A DNA stretch of 64,000 nucleotides from Jidongwangia harbinensis (GTDB lineage Bacteria > Actinomycetota > Actinomycetes > Mycobacteriales > Micromonosporaceae), in contig NZ_JAIWNC010000012.1 in assembly GCF_020216025.1 (NCBI RefSeq), positions 186,001 through 250,000 on the forward strand, written 5' to 3'. This document shows positions 33,375-41,516 of the stretch, piece after piece. Numbering within the stretch: position 1 is the first letter of the stretch; each line of letters starts with the position of its first letter. The notes beneath the pieces are model-generated. The model ran no database searches and was not told where the DNA came from. It worked only from the letters and a program-made list of their open reading frames with translations. A program made the translations under genes and the position numbers.

Positions 33375-33731
33375 TCAGCGCCGGTGTGCTGAGCGGTACG
33401 CGTCGCTCACGCTCTGTGGAATACGACCACGCTCGGAGATCTGGTGTCCGTTCTGGGCCGCCCACTCCCGAATCGCCTTGTTCTCGTCGCGGCTGCTCGC
33501 CGTGCGCCCGGCGCCCACCGTGGCGGCGTGACGCTGGCCGCGGCCCGAACCGCTCCGGCCGACCCGGGTGCCGGCGTTGATGAACGGGTCCAGCGCCTTG
33601 CGCAGCTTTCCGGCATTGGCATCGGAAAGGTCGATCGTGTAGCTCGTCCCGTCCAGACTGAACTCGACCGTCCGATCGGCCTTCTTTCCGTCCAGATCGT
33701 CGATGAGAGTGGTGATTACCTGCCGCGCCAT
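33375..33731 (-). CDS. lsr2: Lsr2 nucleoid-associated protein, 118 aa
   Basis: Lsr2 binds AT-rich DNA, bridges it and silences acquired genes, acting like H-NS. The N-terminal oligomerisation domain begins MARQVITTLIDDLDGKKADRTVEF, with SYTIDLSDANAGKLRKAL, followed by a Gly/Arg linker. The C-terminal DNA-binding domain has IREWAAQNG and the AT-hook-like RGR at 101-103 (ISERGRIPQSV). The length is normal. GGGAG precedes the ATG. It is alone on its strand between an LLM gene and a hypothetical gene. Confidence 0.95.
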   Translation of the reverse strand: MARQVITTLIDDLDGKKADRTVEFSLDGTSYTIDLSDANAGKLRKALDPFINAGTRVGRSGSGRGQRHAATVGAGRTASSRDENKAIREWAAQNGHQISERGRIPQSVSDAYRSAHRR

Positions 33732-33953
33732 GACGACTCCCGTGGGTTTTGCGAATAGCCGCGCTCAGTGTCACCCGAGTGCACCATCCGGCGCAACTCT
33801 TCCTGCGGATCCCGCAATTCTTTTTTCGCGCCAGGTGGATCACCGCATTAATTGCTCGGGTATTCGGGGGAATGGACCGGGCGCCCGGAGACCGATCGCG
33901 GACCGGAAAACCCGGTTGGCCGTCACCGCGCGGATGCCGTTAGGGTCGTCGGC

Positions 33954-34385
33954 ATGGAGGACGAGCGCGCCGCCTGGCACGAACAACGCCGGCAGGCCGT
34001 CGCCGGACACGCCGCCGCGCTGGAGGCCGGCCGCGCCGCGGAGGCGCAGCAGGCCGCGGCACTGCTGGCCGACTTCGTCCGGCAGGCGGGCGAACGCGGC
34101 CTCGCCCCGTCGGTGCTGCGGGCCCGCTCGTTCGACGGCCGCACCAGCTACCGCACCACCCTCCGCGGCTGGTATCTGAAGGCCAACCGATCCGTCGCGG
34201 TGGGCGCGGACGGCGCCTACTACGTGCTGACCGTCCCGTCGTCGCTCCGCGCCCGGTTCGCCGGTGCGGAGGTGTCACCGAGCACGCCGCGCCTGGTGGT
34301 CGGCGCCGGCGGCGGGGACGGCGAGACCGTGCCGCTGGCACAGTTGCTGCAACGCCGCCTCGACGCGGGAACCACCTGGCCGTGA
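33954..34385 (+). CDS. conserved hypothetical protein, 143 aa
   Basis: I do not recognise a named domain. The N-terminal 60 residues are a charged helix rich in Ala, Glu and Gln (EDERAAWHEQRRQAVAGHAA), likely coiled. The C-terminal part is a compact sheet-like segment (SYRTTLRGWYLKANRSVAVGADGAYYVLTVP). No signal peptide or membrane helix. The ATG at 33954 has no strong ribosome site. Its stop overlaps the next start (GTGA), so it is coupled to the D,D-carboxypeptidase gene and may serve the same process. Confidence 0.7.
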   Translation: MEDERAAWHEQRRQAVAGHAAALEAGRAAEAQQAAALLADFVRQAGERGLAPSVLRARSFDGRTSYRTTLRGWYLKANRSVAVGADGAYYVLTVPSSLRARFAGAEVSPSTPRLVVGAGGGDGETVPLAQLLQRRLDAGTTWP

Positions 34386-35890
34386 TGCGTGGCATCACCG
34401 CGGCCCCGGCCCGCTGGCGTGTCCCGGCCCGCTGGCGTGTCCCGGCGGCGGCACTGACCGCGGCCACGCTTGCGCTGCCGGCCGCGCCGGCGCCCGCGGC
34501 CGCCGTTCCCCCGCCGGCCGCCGCACCACCGGCCACTGCCGTCGCACAGCGGCTCACTGCCGCCGCACCACCGCTCGCCGCCGCACCACCGCTCGCCGCC
34601 GCACCACCGCTCACCGCCGCACCACCGCTCACCGCCGCACCACCGCTCGCCGCCGCCGGACCGCTCGCTGCCGCCGGACCGCTGCCGGTGACCGGCGTCG
34701 CGGCCGGCCGGAGGGCGACCGTGCCCTGCCCGCGCCCCAAGGTCGCGCCGCCGCCCGGCCGCCCGCCACGGCCCACCCCGCCCAAGGACGACCCGGTCCT
34801 GCGCGCCGTCGGCGGGGACGCCCTGGCCACCGACGGCCTGGTCATTCCGGCCGGGGCACCGGCCCCACCGGCGGTGACCGCGACCAGCTGGCTGGTGGCC
34901 GACCTGGACACCGGCGAGGTGCTGGGCGGCTGCGGCCCACACGCCTACGCGACCCCGGCCAGCGTCCAGAAGCTCCTGCTCGCCGCGACCGCGCTGCCCC
35001 GGCTCAACCCGAGGACGACCGTCACGATCACCACCGGCGACCTGGAGATCGAGCCCGGCAGTTCGGCCGTCGGCCTGGTTCGCGGCGGCAGGTATCCGGT
35101 GTCCACGCTGTGGCTCGGCCTGCTCCTCAACTCGGGCAACGACGCCGCCAACGCGCTGGCCCGGCTGGCCGGCGGCGACGGCGGCGTGGCGGCGACCATT
35201 GCCGAGATGAATGCGCTGGCGAAACGGCTCGGCGCGTTCCAGACCCATGCGGTCACTCCGTCGGGCCTGGACGGCCCGGGTCAGTTCACCAGCGCGTACG
35301 ACCTGGCGCTGATCGCCCGGGTGTGCTTCGAGCGGGACGACTTCCGCCGGTACGCGCTCACCCGGAACGCCCGCATGCCGGCGCAGAAGGCGCTGAAGAA
35401 GGGCGGCTTCCAGTTCCAGAACGAGAACAAACTGATCTACAACTATGCCGGCGCGCTGGGCGGCAAGACCGGCTTCACCAAGCTGGCCCGGCACAGCTAT
35501 GTCGGCGCGGCGCGGCGCGGTGACCGCCGGCTGGTGGTGACGCTGCTCGGCGCGGAGGCCCGTCCACTGCGCGGCTGGCAGCAGGGCGCGGCGCTGCTGG
35601 ACTGGGGCTTCGCGCAGCCGAAGGGCGCCGCGGTCGGCAAACTGGTCGAGCCGGACGGCGCGGACCAGGCCGGTACCGCGACGGCCGGCGACGTACCTCC
35701 GCGGTCGACGCCGGACGACGACCGTCCGGTCACGCCGGCCGCGGCCCGGGACGCGCCGTCGCGCCTGCTGTCCCTGGCCGCGGCGGCCACGGTCGCGGTG
35801 GTCCTGGCGGCCACGCCGCTGCTGCTCCTGCTGACCCAGCGCCGCCGGCAGCGCATCCGCCGCCGCCCCGGCGGCCAGCTCCCCCGCTGA
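34382..35890 (+). CDS. D-alanyl-D-alanine carboxypeptidase (S11), membrane-anchored, 502 aa
   Basis: The serine-type penicillin-binding motifs are in order: S-x-x-K in TPASVQKLLLA, S-x-N in LLNSGNDAAN and K-T-G in LGGKTGFT. Such enzymes trim the terminal D-Ala of peptidoglycan stem peptides. The N-terminus is a signal-like stretch with a duplicated ARWRVP block, then a long Ala/Pro linker containing seven 6-residue AAAPPL-type repeats (about residues 60-101). A C-terminal membrane helix (LLSLAAAATVAVVLAATPLLLLL) and an Arg-rich end anchor it. The start is the GTG at 34382, overlapping the previous stop; an ATG lies at 34385. Confidence 0.92.
   Translation: MMRGITAAPARWRVPARWRVPAAALTAATLALPAAPAPAAAVPPPAAAPPATAVAQRLTAAAPPLAAAPPLAAAPPLTAAPPLTAAPPLAAAGPLAAAGPLPVTGVAAGRRATVPCPRPKVAPPPGRPPRPTPPKDDPVLRAVGGDALATDGLVIPAGAPAPPAVTATSWLVADLDTGEVLGGCGPHAYATPASVQKLLLAATALPRLNPRTTVTITTGDLEIEPGSSAVGLVRGGRYPVSTLWLGLLLNSGNDAANALARLAGGDGGVAATIAEMNALAKRLGAFQTHAVTPSGLDGPGQFTSAYDLALIARVCFERDDFRRYALTRNARMPAQKALKKGGFQFQNENKLIYNYAGALGGKTGFTKLARHSYVGAARRGDRRLVVTLLGAEARPLRGWQQGAALLDWGFAQPKGAAVGKLVEPDGADQAGTATAGDVPPRSTPDDDRPVTPAAARDAPSRLLSLAAAATVAVVLAATPLLLLLTQRRRQRIRRRPGGQLPR
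34559..34684 (+). repeat. 18-bp in-frame tandem repeat in the carboxypeptidase linker, 7 copies
   Basis: Seven 18-bp units start at 34559, 34577, 34595, 34613, 34631, 34649 and 34667. They encode AAAPPL three times, TAAPPL twice and AAAGPL twice. Frame is preserved. The block lengthens the extracellular linker between signal and catalytic domain. Confidence 0.93.
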
Positions 35891-35976
35891 GCCATCCCAC
35901 CCGCCACCCAGCCGGCCCACCTGGCCCGCCGCCGGTCAGCCACCCCGCCCGCCACCGGCCCACCGGCCGGGCAGCC

Positions 35977-36016
35977 GCGCAGCCGGGCGGCCCGCCGCGC
36001 AGCCGGGCGGCCCGCC
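35977..36016. repeat. 20-bp direct duplication
   Basis: GCGCAGCCGGGCGGCCCGCC occurs twice, at 35977 and 35997, in the short G+C-rich gap between two convergent genes. It could form secondary structure aiding termination, but no perfect stem is evident. Confidence 0.85.
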
Positions 36017-36025
36017 GGGCGGGCG

Positions 36026-36523
36026 TCAGGTTGCCAGCAGGCCGAAGACCCAGACCACCGCGATGGCCAGCGCCGCCGCGAACTCCACCAGCATCGCCAG
36101 CCCGACCGCGGTCAGCGCGCCACGGGTGGACGGCCAGGCCTGGCCCGCCCCGAGCCGGGTCCGTTCCGCGAGCCAGATGCCGAGCACGAAACCGAGCACC
36201 AGCCCCACCACGGGCACCACGAAGAACCCGATCAGCCCGAGCACACCGCCGGCCAGCAGCGAGGACGTCGGCACGCCGGTGTCCTTGAGGCGCTTGCCGG
36301 GCCAGGCGTACTTCACCACGATGCCCGCCAGCGCAACCACGCTGGCCAGGGCGAACACCACCCAACGGCCGCTGCCGGCGTCGCTCAGGGCCGCCCAGAA
36401 CAGGACGCCGAGCCAGCACAGGATCAGGCCGGGCAGCACCGGGATCAGCACGCCCAGCACGCCGACCAGAATGGTGAGGCCGGCGACGATGGTGACGGTG
36501 GTGCCGCTGTCGCTGAGATCCAT
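36026..36523 (-). CDS. DUF456-family membrane protein, 165 aa
   Basis: Four to five membrane helices fill most of the chain: TIVAGLTILVGVLGVLIPVLPGLILCWLGVLFWA, WVVFALASVVALAGIVV, GVLGLIGFFVVPVVGLVLGFVLGIWLAE and GLAMLVEFAAALAIAVVWVF. The GVLGVLIPVLPG and GFFVVPVVGLVLG glycine/proline blocks match DUF456. Function is not known to me. ATG at 36523 with AGGGTG upstream. It is convergent with the carboxypeptidase gene. Confidence 0.85.
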   Translation of the reverse strand: MDLSDSGTTVTIVAGLTILVGVLGVLIPVLPGLILCWLGVLFWAALSDAGSGRWVVFALASVVALAGIVVKYAWPGKRLKDTGVPTSSLLAGGVLGLIGFFVVPVVGLVLGFVLGIWLAERTRLGAGQAWPSTRGALTAVGLAMLVEFAAALAIAVVWVFGLLAT

Positions 36524-36772
36524 GGCGTTCACCCTGCCCCAGCGCCCCGCTTCCCTCAACCAGGCCCGCCGACCCGCGCCGAGCCGGACACCGGCACCGA
36601 CCGGCCTCGCCCGCCCCGGAGCAAGACCGAATCGAACCGGCCGAACGCCCCGGACCGAATCCGCCGGAGCGCCCCGAATCGAACCGGCCGGATGCCTCAT
36701 CCCGGCCGGCCGGCCGCCGATGGACAACCCGTGCCGCCGACCCCCCGGTGGCCGACGTCCGCGGAGGTACAG

Positions 36773-37306
36773 ATGCGCAGCGTGCTCGCGGTCGGCGCCT
36801 ATCCCGGCGACATCGAGACCGGCTGCGCGGCCACGCTGGCCGCCCATCGCGCGGCCGGTGATTCGGTCACCATGCTGGTGCTGTCCGGCGACCCGGCCGA
36901 GACCTCGGCCCGCGCACTCGACTGCCTGCTGGTGGCGGGCAAGACCGACACCGAGGTACGCGCCGACGCGGTCACCATCGCCGCCATCGAGAACGTGATC
37001 ACCGGGGTGGACGCCGACGTGATCTACCTACCGGCCCCGGACGACTCGTCGGCCGAGCACCGGGCGGCAGTGGCGGCCACGCTGTCCGCCGCCCGGCACG
37101 GCAGCCGGGTCCTGCACTACCCGGGCCCGTCGACGTTGCGCTTCGAGCCGTCGGTGTTCGTGGACGTGACCGCGTACCTCGACCGGAAGCTCGCCGTGGT
37201 CGCCGACCCGGAGGTCGCCGCGGCCTCCGCGCGCCATTTCGGCGCGCTCGCCCGGGTCCGGTACGCGGAGGCTTTCGCACCCACCCGCTTCGTCTGGGAC
37301 CTGTGA
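36773..37306 (+). CDS. PIG-L/LmbE-like protein with degenerate metal site, 177 aa
   Basis: The fold pattern is that of PIG-L deacetylases, zinc enzymes that remove acetyl from GlcNAc conjugates (as MshB does in mycothiol synthesis). VLAVGAYPGDIETGCAATLAAHRAAGDSVTMLVL lines up with the family's A-H-P-D-D-E...G-G-T-L-A block, but His is Tyr10 and the first Asp (the usual base) is Gly12. Only Asp13 remains. The later D-H-R-A-V motif reads AEHRAAV. The length is shorter than MshB. Deacetylase activity is therefore doubtful; a binding or regulatory role is an alternative. GGAGG precedes the ATG at 36773. Confidence 0.75.
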   Translation: MRSVLAVGAYPGDIETGCAATLAAHRAAGDSVTMLVLSGDPAETSARALDCLLVAGKTDTEVRADAVTIAAIENVITGVDADVIYLPAPDDSSAEHRAAVAATLSAARHGSRVLHYPGPSTLRFEPSVFVDVTAYLDRKLAVVADPEVAAASARHFGALARVRYAEAFAPTRFVWDL

Positions 37307-37442
37307 TCCGGGGCCGGTTCTGAAGCAACCGGTACGCAACTGTCCGCCACCGAATCCTGTACCCGGAGTCACCCAAAGTTCTCCCTTGTCAGCCGGCGCC
37401 ACCCACCAGCCACGGGGTGCCGACAACACACGGGGGAACCAC

Positions 37443-38387
37443 ATGACCAGCACCGTTACGACCGATGCCGACCTTCTCGCCGACACCGCTCTGACGGCGC
37501 TCGCCGCCGACGGCGCCTCCACCGGAACGCCGGCGCTGACCGCGGCCGAGCAGGAGGACGTGATCCGCCAGCACATGCCGCTGGTGGGCCACCTCGTCCG
37601 GGACATGCTCAGCCGGATCCCCAACCACATCCACCGCGACGACCTCACCAGCGCCGGCCTGCACGCGCTGGTCACCGCGGCACGCAGCTGGGACCCGAAC
37701 CGTGGCATCCCGTTCCACCGGTTCGCCGCCACCCGCATCCGCGGCGGCATCCTGGACGAGCTGCGGGCGCTGGACTGGGCCACCCGCTCGGTACGCACCA
37801 AGGCGCGGGCCACCGACGCCACCCGCCACCAGCTCACCACCACGCTGGGCCGGACCCCGACCGACGAGGAACTCGCCCAGGCGCTCGGCACCACCACGAA
37901 CGACCTGCACCGCACCGGTAACGACGTGCAGCGCGCCACCGTACTGTCGCTGCAGGGTTTCACCACGGCCAGCGCCGACGACCTGGTCGCCGAGCCGTCC
38001 CCGGGCCCCGAGGACATGCTGCTGCGCCGCGAGCAGATCGGCTACCTGCACCACGCGATCGCCGCGCTGCCGGAACGGCTGCAGATCGTGGTGACCGAGT
38101 ACTTCCTCAACGAGCGCCCGATGGCCGACATCGCCGCCGACCTGGGCGTCACCGAGAGCCGGATCAGTCAGCTGCGCGCGGAGGCCCTGTCGCTGCTCAA
38201 GGACGGCCTGAACACCCAGCTCGACCCCGACCTGGCGCCCGCACCGGAGAACCCGGAGTCGATCACCGCCCGCCGCCGCGCCACGTACTACGCCGCCATC
38301 GCCGGCAACACCACCCTGCACAGCCGCCTGTCCCTGACCAACACCCACGGCCACACCACCCACGCCGTCCGCATGCCGGCCGCCTGA
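37443..38387 (+). CDS. FliA/WhiG-type sigma-70 factor, paralogue 1, 314 aa
   Basis: This is a group-3 sigma factor of the FliA/WhiG type. Region 1.2/2 includes IRQHMPLVGHLVRDMLSRIPNHIHRDDLTSAGLHALVTAARSWDPNRGIPFHRFAATRIRGGILDELRALDWATRSVR, typical of FliA. Region 3 follows, and region 4 is LPERLQIVVTEYFLNERPMADIAADLGVTESRISQLRAEAL. A C-terminal extension (about 265-314) has RRRATYYAAIAGNTTLHSRLSL, shared with the gene at 41517. In related genera several FliA paralogues control flagellar and sporulation genes. No anti-sigma (FlgM) gene is adjacent. GGGGGAA precedes the ATG. Confidence 0.92.
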   Translation: MTSTVTTDADLLADTALTALAADGASTGTPALTAAEQEDVIRQHMPLVGHLVRDMLSRIPNHIHRDDLTSAGLHALVTAARSWDPNRGIPFHRFAATRIRGGILDELRALDWATRSVRTKARATDATRHQLTTTLGRTPTDEELAQALGTTTNDLHRTGNDVQRATVLSLQGFTTASADDLVAEPSPGPEDMLLRREQIGYLHHAIAALPERLQIVVTEYFLNERPMADIAADLGVTESRISQLRAEALSLLKDGLNTQLDPDLAPAPENPESITARRRATYYAAIAGNTTLHSRLSLTNTHGHTTHAVRMPAA

Positions 38388-38417
38388 CGCCGGGCCGCCC
38401 GCCCGGCCCGGCGCGGT

Positions 38418-38450
38418 CCCGCGTCGCGTCGCGGTGCGGCGCGACGCGGG
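38418..38450. terminator. hairpin between convergent sigma and helD genes
   Basis: CCCGCGTCGCG (38418-38428) and CGCGACGCGGG (38440-38450) form an 11-bp perfect stem with an 11-nt loop. It lies 30 bp after one stop and directly before the other (38452), so it can end transcription from both sides. No T-run. Confidence 0.6.
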
Positions 38451-38451
38451 G

Positions 38452-40782
38452 TCAGGCGAGGGCGGTGAGGACCTTGGGAAGGTCGGAGGTGTGGAGGACG
38501 CCCAGGCGGCGGGTGGCCCGGGTGATCGCCACGTACAGGTCGGAGAGGCCGCGCGGGGACTCGGCGATGATCTCGTCGGGCTGGACGACGATCGTCGCGT
38601 CGAACTCCAGGCCCTTGGCCTGGCGTACCGTCATCAGAACCACCCGGTTGCGCAGGTCGGGCTGCTCGCCGACGGCCGCCTCGGGCAGCGCCGCCAGCAA
38701 CTCCCGGCCCAGCGCGGCCTCCCGGCCCTCGGGGACCAGCACGCCCAGCCGTCCGTCCGCCACCTCGGCGGTCTCCCGCCGGACCGCCTCGACCAGCGCG
38801 CCGGCCAGCGCATCCGGCGCCACCCGTGCCGCCCACGGCGGCACCCCGGAGGACCGTACCGAGCGGGGTGGCTGCAGCGACGGGTCGACCGCGGCGAGGA
38901 CGTCCGCGGCCACCGCCATGACCTCCGCCGGGGTGCGGTAGTTGACGGTCAGCTCGGCGAGCCGCCAGCGCTGCGCCACGTACGGCTCGAAGACCTGGTC
39001 CCAGGTGGTGGTGCCGGCCAGCTCGGAGGTCTGCGCCACGTCGCCCACCACGGTCATCGACCGGCTCGGCACCCGGCGCATGAGCAGCCGCCAGGCCATC
39101 GGCGACAGCTCCTGCGCCTCGTCCACGATGACGTGACCGAACACCCAGGTACGGTCGGTCGCCGCCCGTTCCGCCGCGGTCCGGGTGTCGATCTCCTCGT
39201 ACCGTTCGGCGAACCGGCCGGCGTCGACCACGTCCACCGCCGACAGGATCTCCTCCTCGACGTCCTCGAAGTCCAGCGAGCGGGATCCGGCGACGATCTC
39301 CAGCACGCCCTCGGCGTACTCGACCGCCTGTCGCCGCCGCGCGTCCGCGGACCGCTTCCGCAACGTGTCGTCCTCGCCGAGCAGTTCGGCCAGCTCGTCG
39401 AGCAGCGGCACGTCGGCCGGCGCCCAGGCGGCGTCGTGGTCGCGCAGCAGCAGCGCCCGCTCCTCCGCGGTGAGCGTGCGGGCCGCCGAGTCCAGCCGGT
39501 CCGGGTCGCTGAGCAGTTCCCGGAGCACCCGCCGCGGGGTGAGCACCGGCCACATCTCCAGCAGCGCGGCCTGCACGTCGATGTCCTCGCGCAGCTCCCG
39601 CCGGGTCTCCGCGAGGTCCGCCTCGGAGAGCAGGTTCTCCCCGCCCAGCGGGTCGGCGCCGATCCGCTCGGCGATCTGCAGCGACAGCGCGTGGATCACC
39701 TCGGTGACGAACAGCGCGCGGGCCAGGTTGTGCGGCCGGCCGGAGCGGCGGGCCACCGCCCGGGCGTCCTCGCAGACCGCACGGTCGATCCGCAGCGGGT
39801 AGCCGTCGTGGTCGACCTCCACATAGGTCTCCGGCACGGTCTGCCAGTCGGCGACCGCCTCGGCGAGCACGTCCAGCAGGTCGGTCCGGCCCTTGAGCGC
39901 GGCGGTCGCCGGGCGTTCCACGGCACGGGCCCGTACCCCCGGGTACATGTCGCCGAGCGTGGCCAGCAGCACCCCGGTCTCGGCCAGGGACGGCAGCACC
40001 TGGGAGATGTAGCGCAGGAAGGTCGCGTTCGGACCGAGGATCAGCACACCCTGGCGGGTGAGCTGGGCCCGGTGGGCGAAGAGGAGGTACGCCGCCCGGT
40101 GCAGCGCCACCGCGGTCTTCCCGGTGCCCGGGCCGCCCTGGACCACGAGTACGCCGGCCAGCCCGGCCCGGATCACCTCGTCCTGCTCGGCCTGGATGGT
40201 CTCGACGATGTCGCGCATCCGCCCGGTACGCCCGGCGGTGAGCGCGGACAGCAGCGCCGCCTCGCCGGTCACGTCCTCCCGGCCGGCGCCGTTCCCGGCC
40301 TCGAGGTCGAGCACCTCGTCGTCGATGCCGACCAGTTCGCGGCCCCGGGTGCGCAGATGCCGGCGACGGGTCACCCCTTCGGGCGACACCGCGGTGGCGA
40401 GGTAGAACGGTCGCGCGGCGGGGGCCCGCCAGTCGATCAGCAACGGGTCGTGGTCCGGGTTCTCCGCGAACAGCCCGATCCGCCCGATGTAGCGGGGGTT
40501 CTCCGCGGTGAAATCGAGCCGGCCGAAGCACAGGCCGTTCTCCACCGAATTCATCTGCGCGAGTTGTTCCGCGTAGTGGCTGCGGGTCGCCTCCCGCTGG
40601 GACCGGCCCTGTGGCGTACCGCCGGACTCCAGCAGGATGCCGCGCAGCCTGCGGTCGGCCTGGTCACGCAGCTGGTCGAGACGCTCGTACAGCGTGGTCA
40701 GATAGGTCTGCTCGGTCCGGATGTCATCGTTCCTCGAAACGGCGGTGGAGCTTGACAAAGCCACTCCCTGTTGTGGTAGCAT
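38452..40782 (-). CDS. helD: HelD-type RNA polymerase-associated superfamily 1 helicase, 776 aa
   Basis: The protein has the layout of actinobacterial HelD: a charged N-terminal coiled-coil (EQTYLTTLYERLDQLRDQADRRLRGIL...), GRIGL and LLIDWRAPAARPFYLAT blocks, then UvrD-like helicase motifs: Walker A GGPGTGKTAVALHR, Walker B VIVDEAQELSPMAWRLL, VVGDVAQT, VNYRTPAEV and VRQAKGLEFDATIVV...YVAITRATRRL. HelD removes stalled RNA polymerase from DNA, and some class members protect it from rifamycins. The ATG at 40782 has no obvious ribosome site. A GTG at 40764 is an alternative. The start overlaps a promoter-like sequence on the other strand. Confidence 0.92.
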   Translation of the reverse strand: MLPQQGVALSSSTAVSRNDDIRTEQTYLTTLYERLDQLRDQADRRLRGILLESGGTPQGRSQREATRSHYAEQLAQMNSVENGLCFGRLDFTAENPRYIGRIGLFAENPDHDPLLIDWRAPAARPFYLATAVSPEGVTRRRHLRTRGRELVGIDDEVLDLEAGNGAGREDVTGEAALLSALTAGRTGRMRDIVETIQAEQDEVIRAGLAGVLVVQGGPGTGKTAVALHRAAYLLFAHRAQLTRQGVLILGPNATFLRYISQVLPSLAETGVLLATLGDMYPGVRARAVERPATAALKGRTDLLDVLAEAVADWQTVPETYVEVDHDGYPLRIDRAVCEDARAVARRSGRPHNLARALFVTEVIHALSLQIAERIGADPLGGENLLSEADLAETRRELREDIDVQAALLEMWPVLTPRRVLRELLSDPDRLDSAARTLTAEERALLLRDHDAAWAPADVPLLDELAELLGEDDTLRKRSADARRRQAVEYAEGVLEIVAGSRSLDFEDVEEEILSAVDVVDAGRFAERYEEIDTRTAAERAATDRTWVFGHVIVDEAQELSPMAWRLLMRRVPSRSMTVVGDVAQTSELAGTTTWDQVFEPYVAQRWRLAELTVNYRTPAEVMAVAADVLAAVDPSLQPPRSVRSSGVPPWAARVAPDALAGALVEAVRRETAEVADGRLGVLVPEGREAALGRELLAALPEAAVGEQPDLRNRVVLMTVRQAKGLEFDATIVVQPDEIIAESPRGLSDLYVAITRATRRLGVLHTSDLPKVLTALA
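40752..40782 (+). promoter_or_regulatory. promoter-like sequence overlapping the helD start
   Basis: TTGACA (40752-40757) and TAGCAT (40777-40782) lie on the plus strand with a 19-bp spacer, a near-consensus vegetative promoter with a slightly long spacer. Its -10 box is the helD start codon read backwards. Transcription would begin near 40789 and meet a terminator hairpin within about 25 nt. Confidence 0.45.
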
Positions 40783-40792
40783 TCCGAGGTCG

Positions 40793-40815
40793 GCGACCGT
40801 TTAGGTCGCTTTTTT
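40793..40815 (+). terminator. canonical intrinsic terminator upstream of helD and the lipoprotein gene
   Basis: GCGACC-GTTTA-GGTCGC followed by six T's is a textbook intrinsic terminator on the plus strand, rare in this G+C-rich window. It lies between divergent genes, 150 bp before the lipoprotein start, so it would stop antisense or very short transcripts from the promoter at 40752. On the minus strand the same hairpin falls in the helD leader just before its start codon. Confidence 0.7.
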
Positions 40816-40964
40816 CGTTCTCCCGCAAACGGTCAGAATAGCCGATCGGTACGCACCACGGCAGCGGTGTGAGAACGACAACCATCGCATGGATGGGTGT
40901 CAGGAATCCGTCATCCCGCGATCGGGGCCGTTACGCCGAACGGCCCATCGGGATTAAGCCGGTC

Positions 40965-41480
40965 ATGGACCACAACCACCCGTTCCGGCGCCCCGCCACG
41001 CTGGCCCTCGCCGCGCTCGCCGTACTCACCTTCTCCGCCGGTTGCTCCGACGACGAACCCGCCCCCGCCGGAAACGCGGCGGCCGCCGCCGTCGACGGCC
41101 CCGAACCCAAGACCATCGAGGGCGCCAAGGCGGCCGCCCAGACCGTGTTCGACCGCTTCAGCGGCGGCGACTTCGCCGGCGCCTGGGACATGTACACCGC
41201 CAGGGGCAAGCAGGCGATCAGCAAGGACGACTACGTCAAGCTGAACACCGCGTGCGCGCGCAAGGGCCTCGCCATCCAGCTGTCCAGCGCCCGGATGGAG
41301 GGCACCGACAAGGCCGTGGTGATCGCGAAGCAGCTGGTCGCGGCGCAGTCGTACACGATGGTCTACGAGGGTGACGCCTGGAAGCTGGAGCCCGCCAAGG
41401 AGGGCCTGGCGCTCTACGCCAAGGGCGTCACCCGGGCCATCGCCATCCAGAAGCGGGCCGGTACCTGCGCCAACGCCTGA
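40965..41480 (+). CDS. hypothetical lipoprotein, 171 aa
   Basis: The ATG at 40965 gives a lipoprotein-type signal (FRRPATLALAALAVLTFSAGC) with Cys at about residue 27, although the lipobox SAGC is slightly atypical. The mature part is a mixed helix/sheet domain of about 120 residues: GAKAAAQTVFDRFSGGDFAGAWDMYTARGKQAISKDDYVKL and TMVYEGDAWKL. This resembles the NTF2-like or DUF4878-type folds of small lipoproteins, whose ligand is unknown. No ribosome site stands out. A 14-bp inverted repeat follows its stop. Confidence 0.82.
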   Translation: MDHNHPFRRPATLALAALAVLTFSAGCSDDEPAPAGNAAAAAVDGPEPKTIEGAKAAAQTVFDRFSGGDFAGAWDMYTARGKQAISKDDYVKLNTACARKGLAIQLSSARMEGTDKAVVIAKQLVAAQSYTMVYEGDAWKLEPAKEGLALYAKGVTRAIAIQKRAGTCANA

Positions 41481-41485
41481 CCGTC

Positions 41486-41514
41486 CGGTCCGGCCCTCGG
41501 CGAGGGCCGGACCG
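41486..41514. terminator. strong hairpin between convergent genes
   Basis: CGGTCCGGCCCT (41486-41497) and AGGGCCGGACCG (41503-41514) form a 12-bp perfect stem with a 5-nt loop. It starts 6 bp after the lipoprotein stop and ends 3 bp before the sigma gene's stop, so it serves both. No T-run. Confidence 0.7.
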
Positions 41515-41516
41515 GG

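Noticed and set aside
40747..40766. Possible rifamycin-associated element near the helD start
   Set aside because: GGAGCTTGACAAAGCC resembles the GCTTG/CAAG palindrome reported before some helR genes, but the spacer is shorter and it lies inside the coding start, so I do not call it.
40828..40850. FliA-type promoter before the lipoprotein gene
   Set aside because: AGCCGATC resembles the GCCGATAA -10 box, but no matching -35 element occurs at the right distance.
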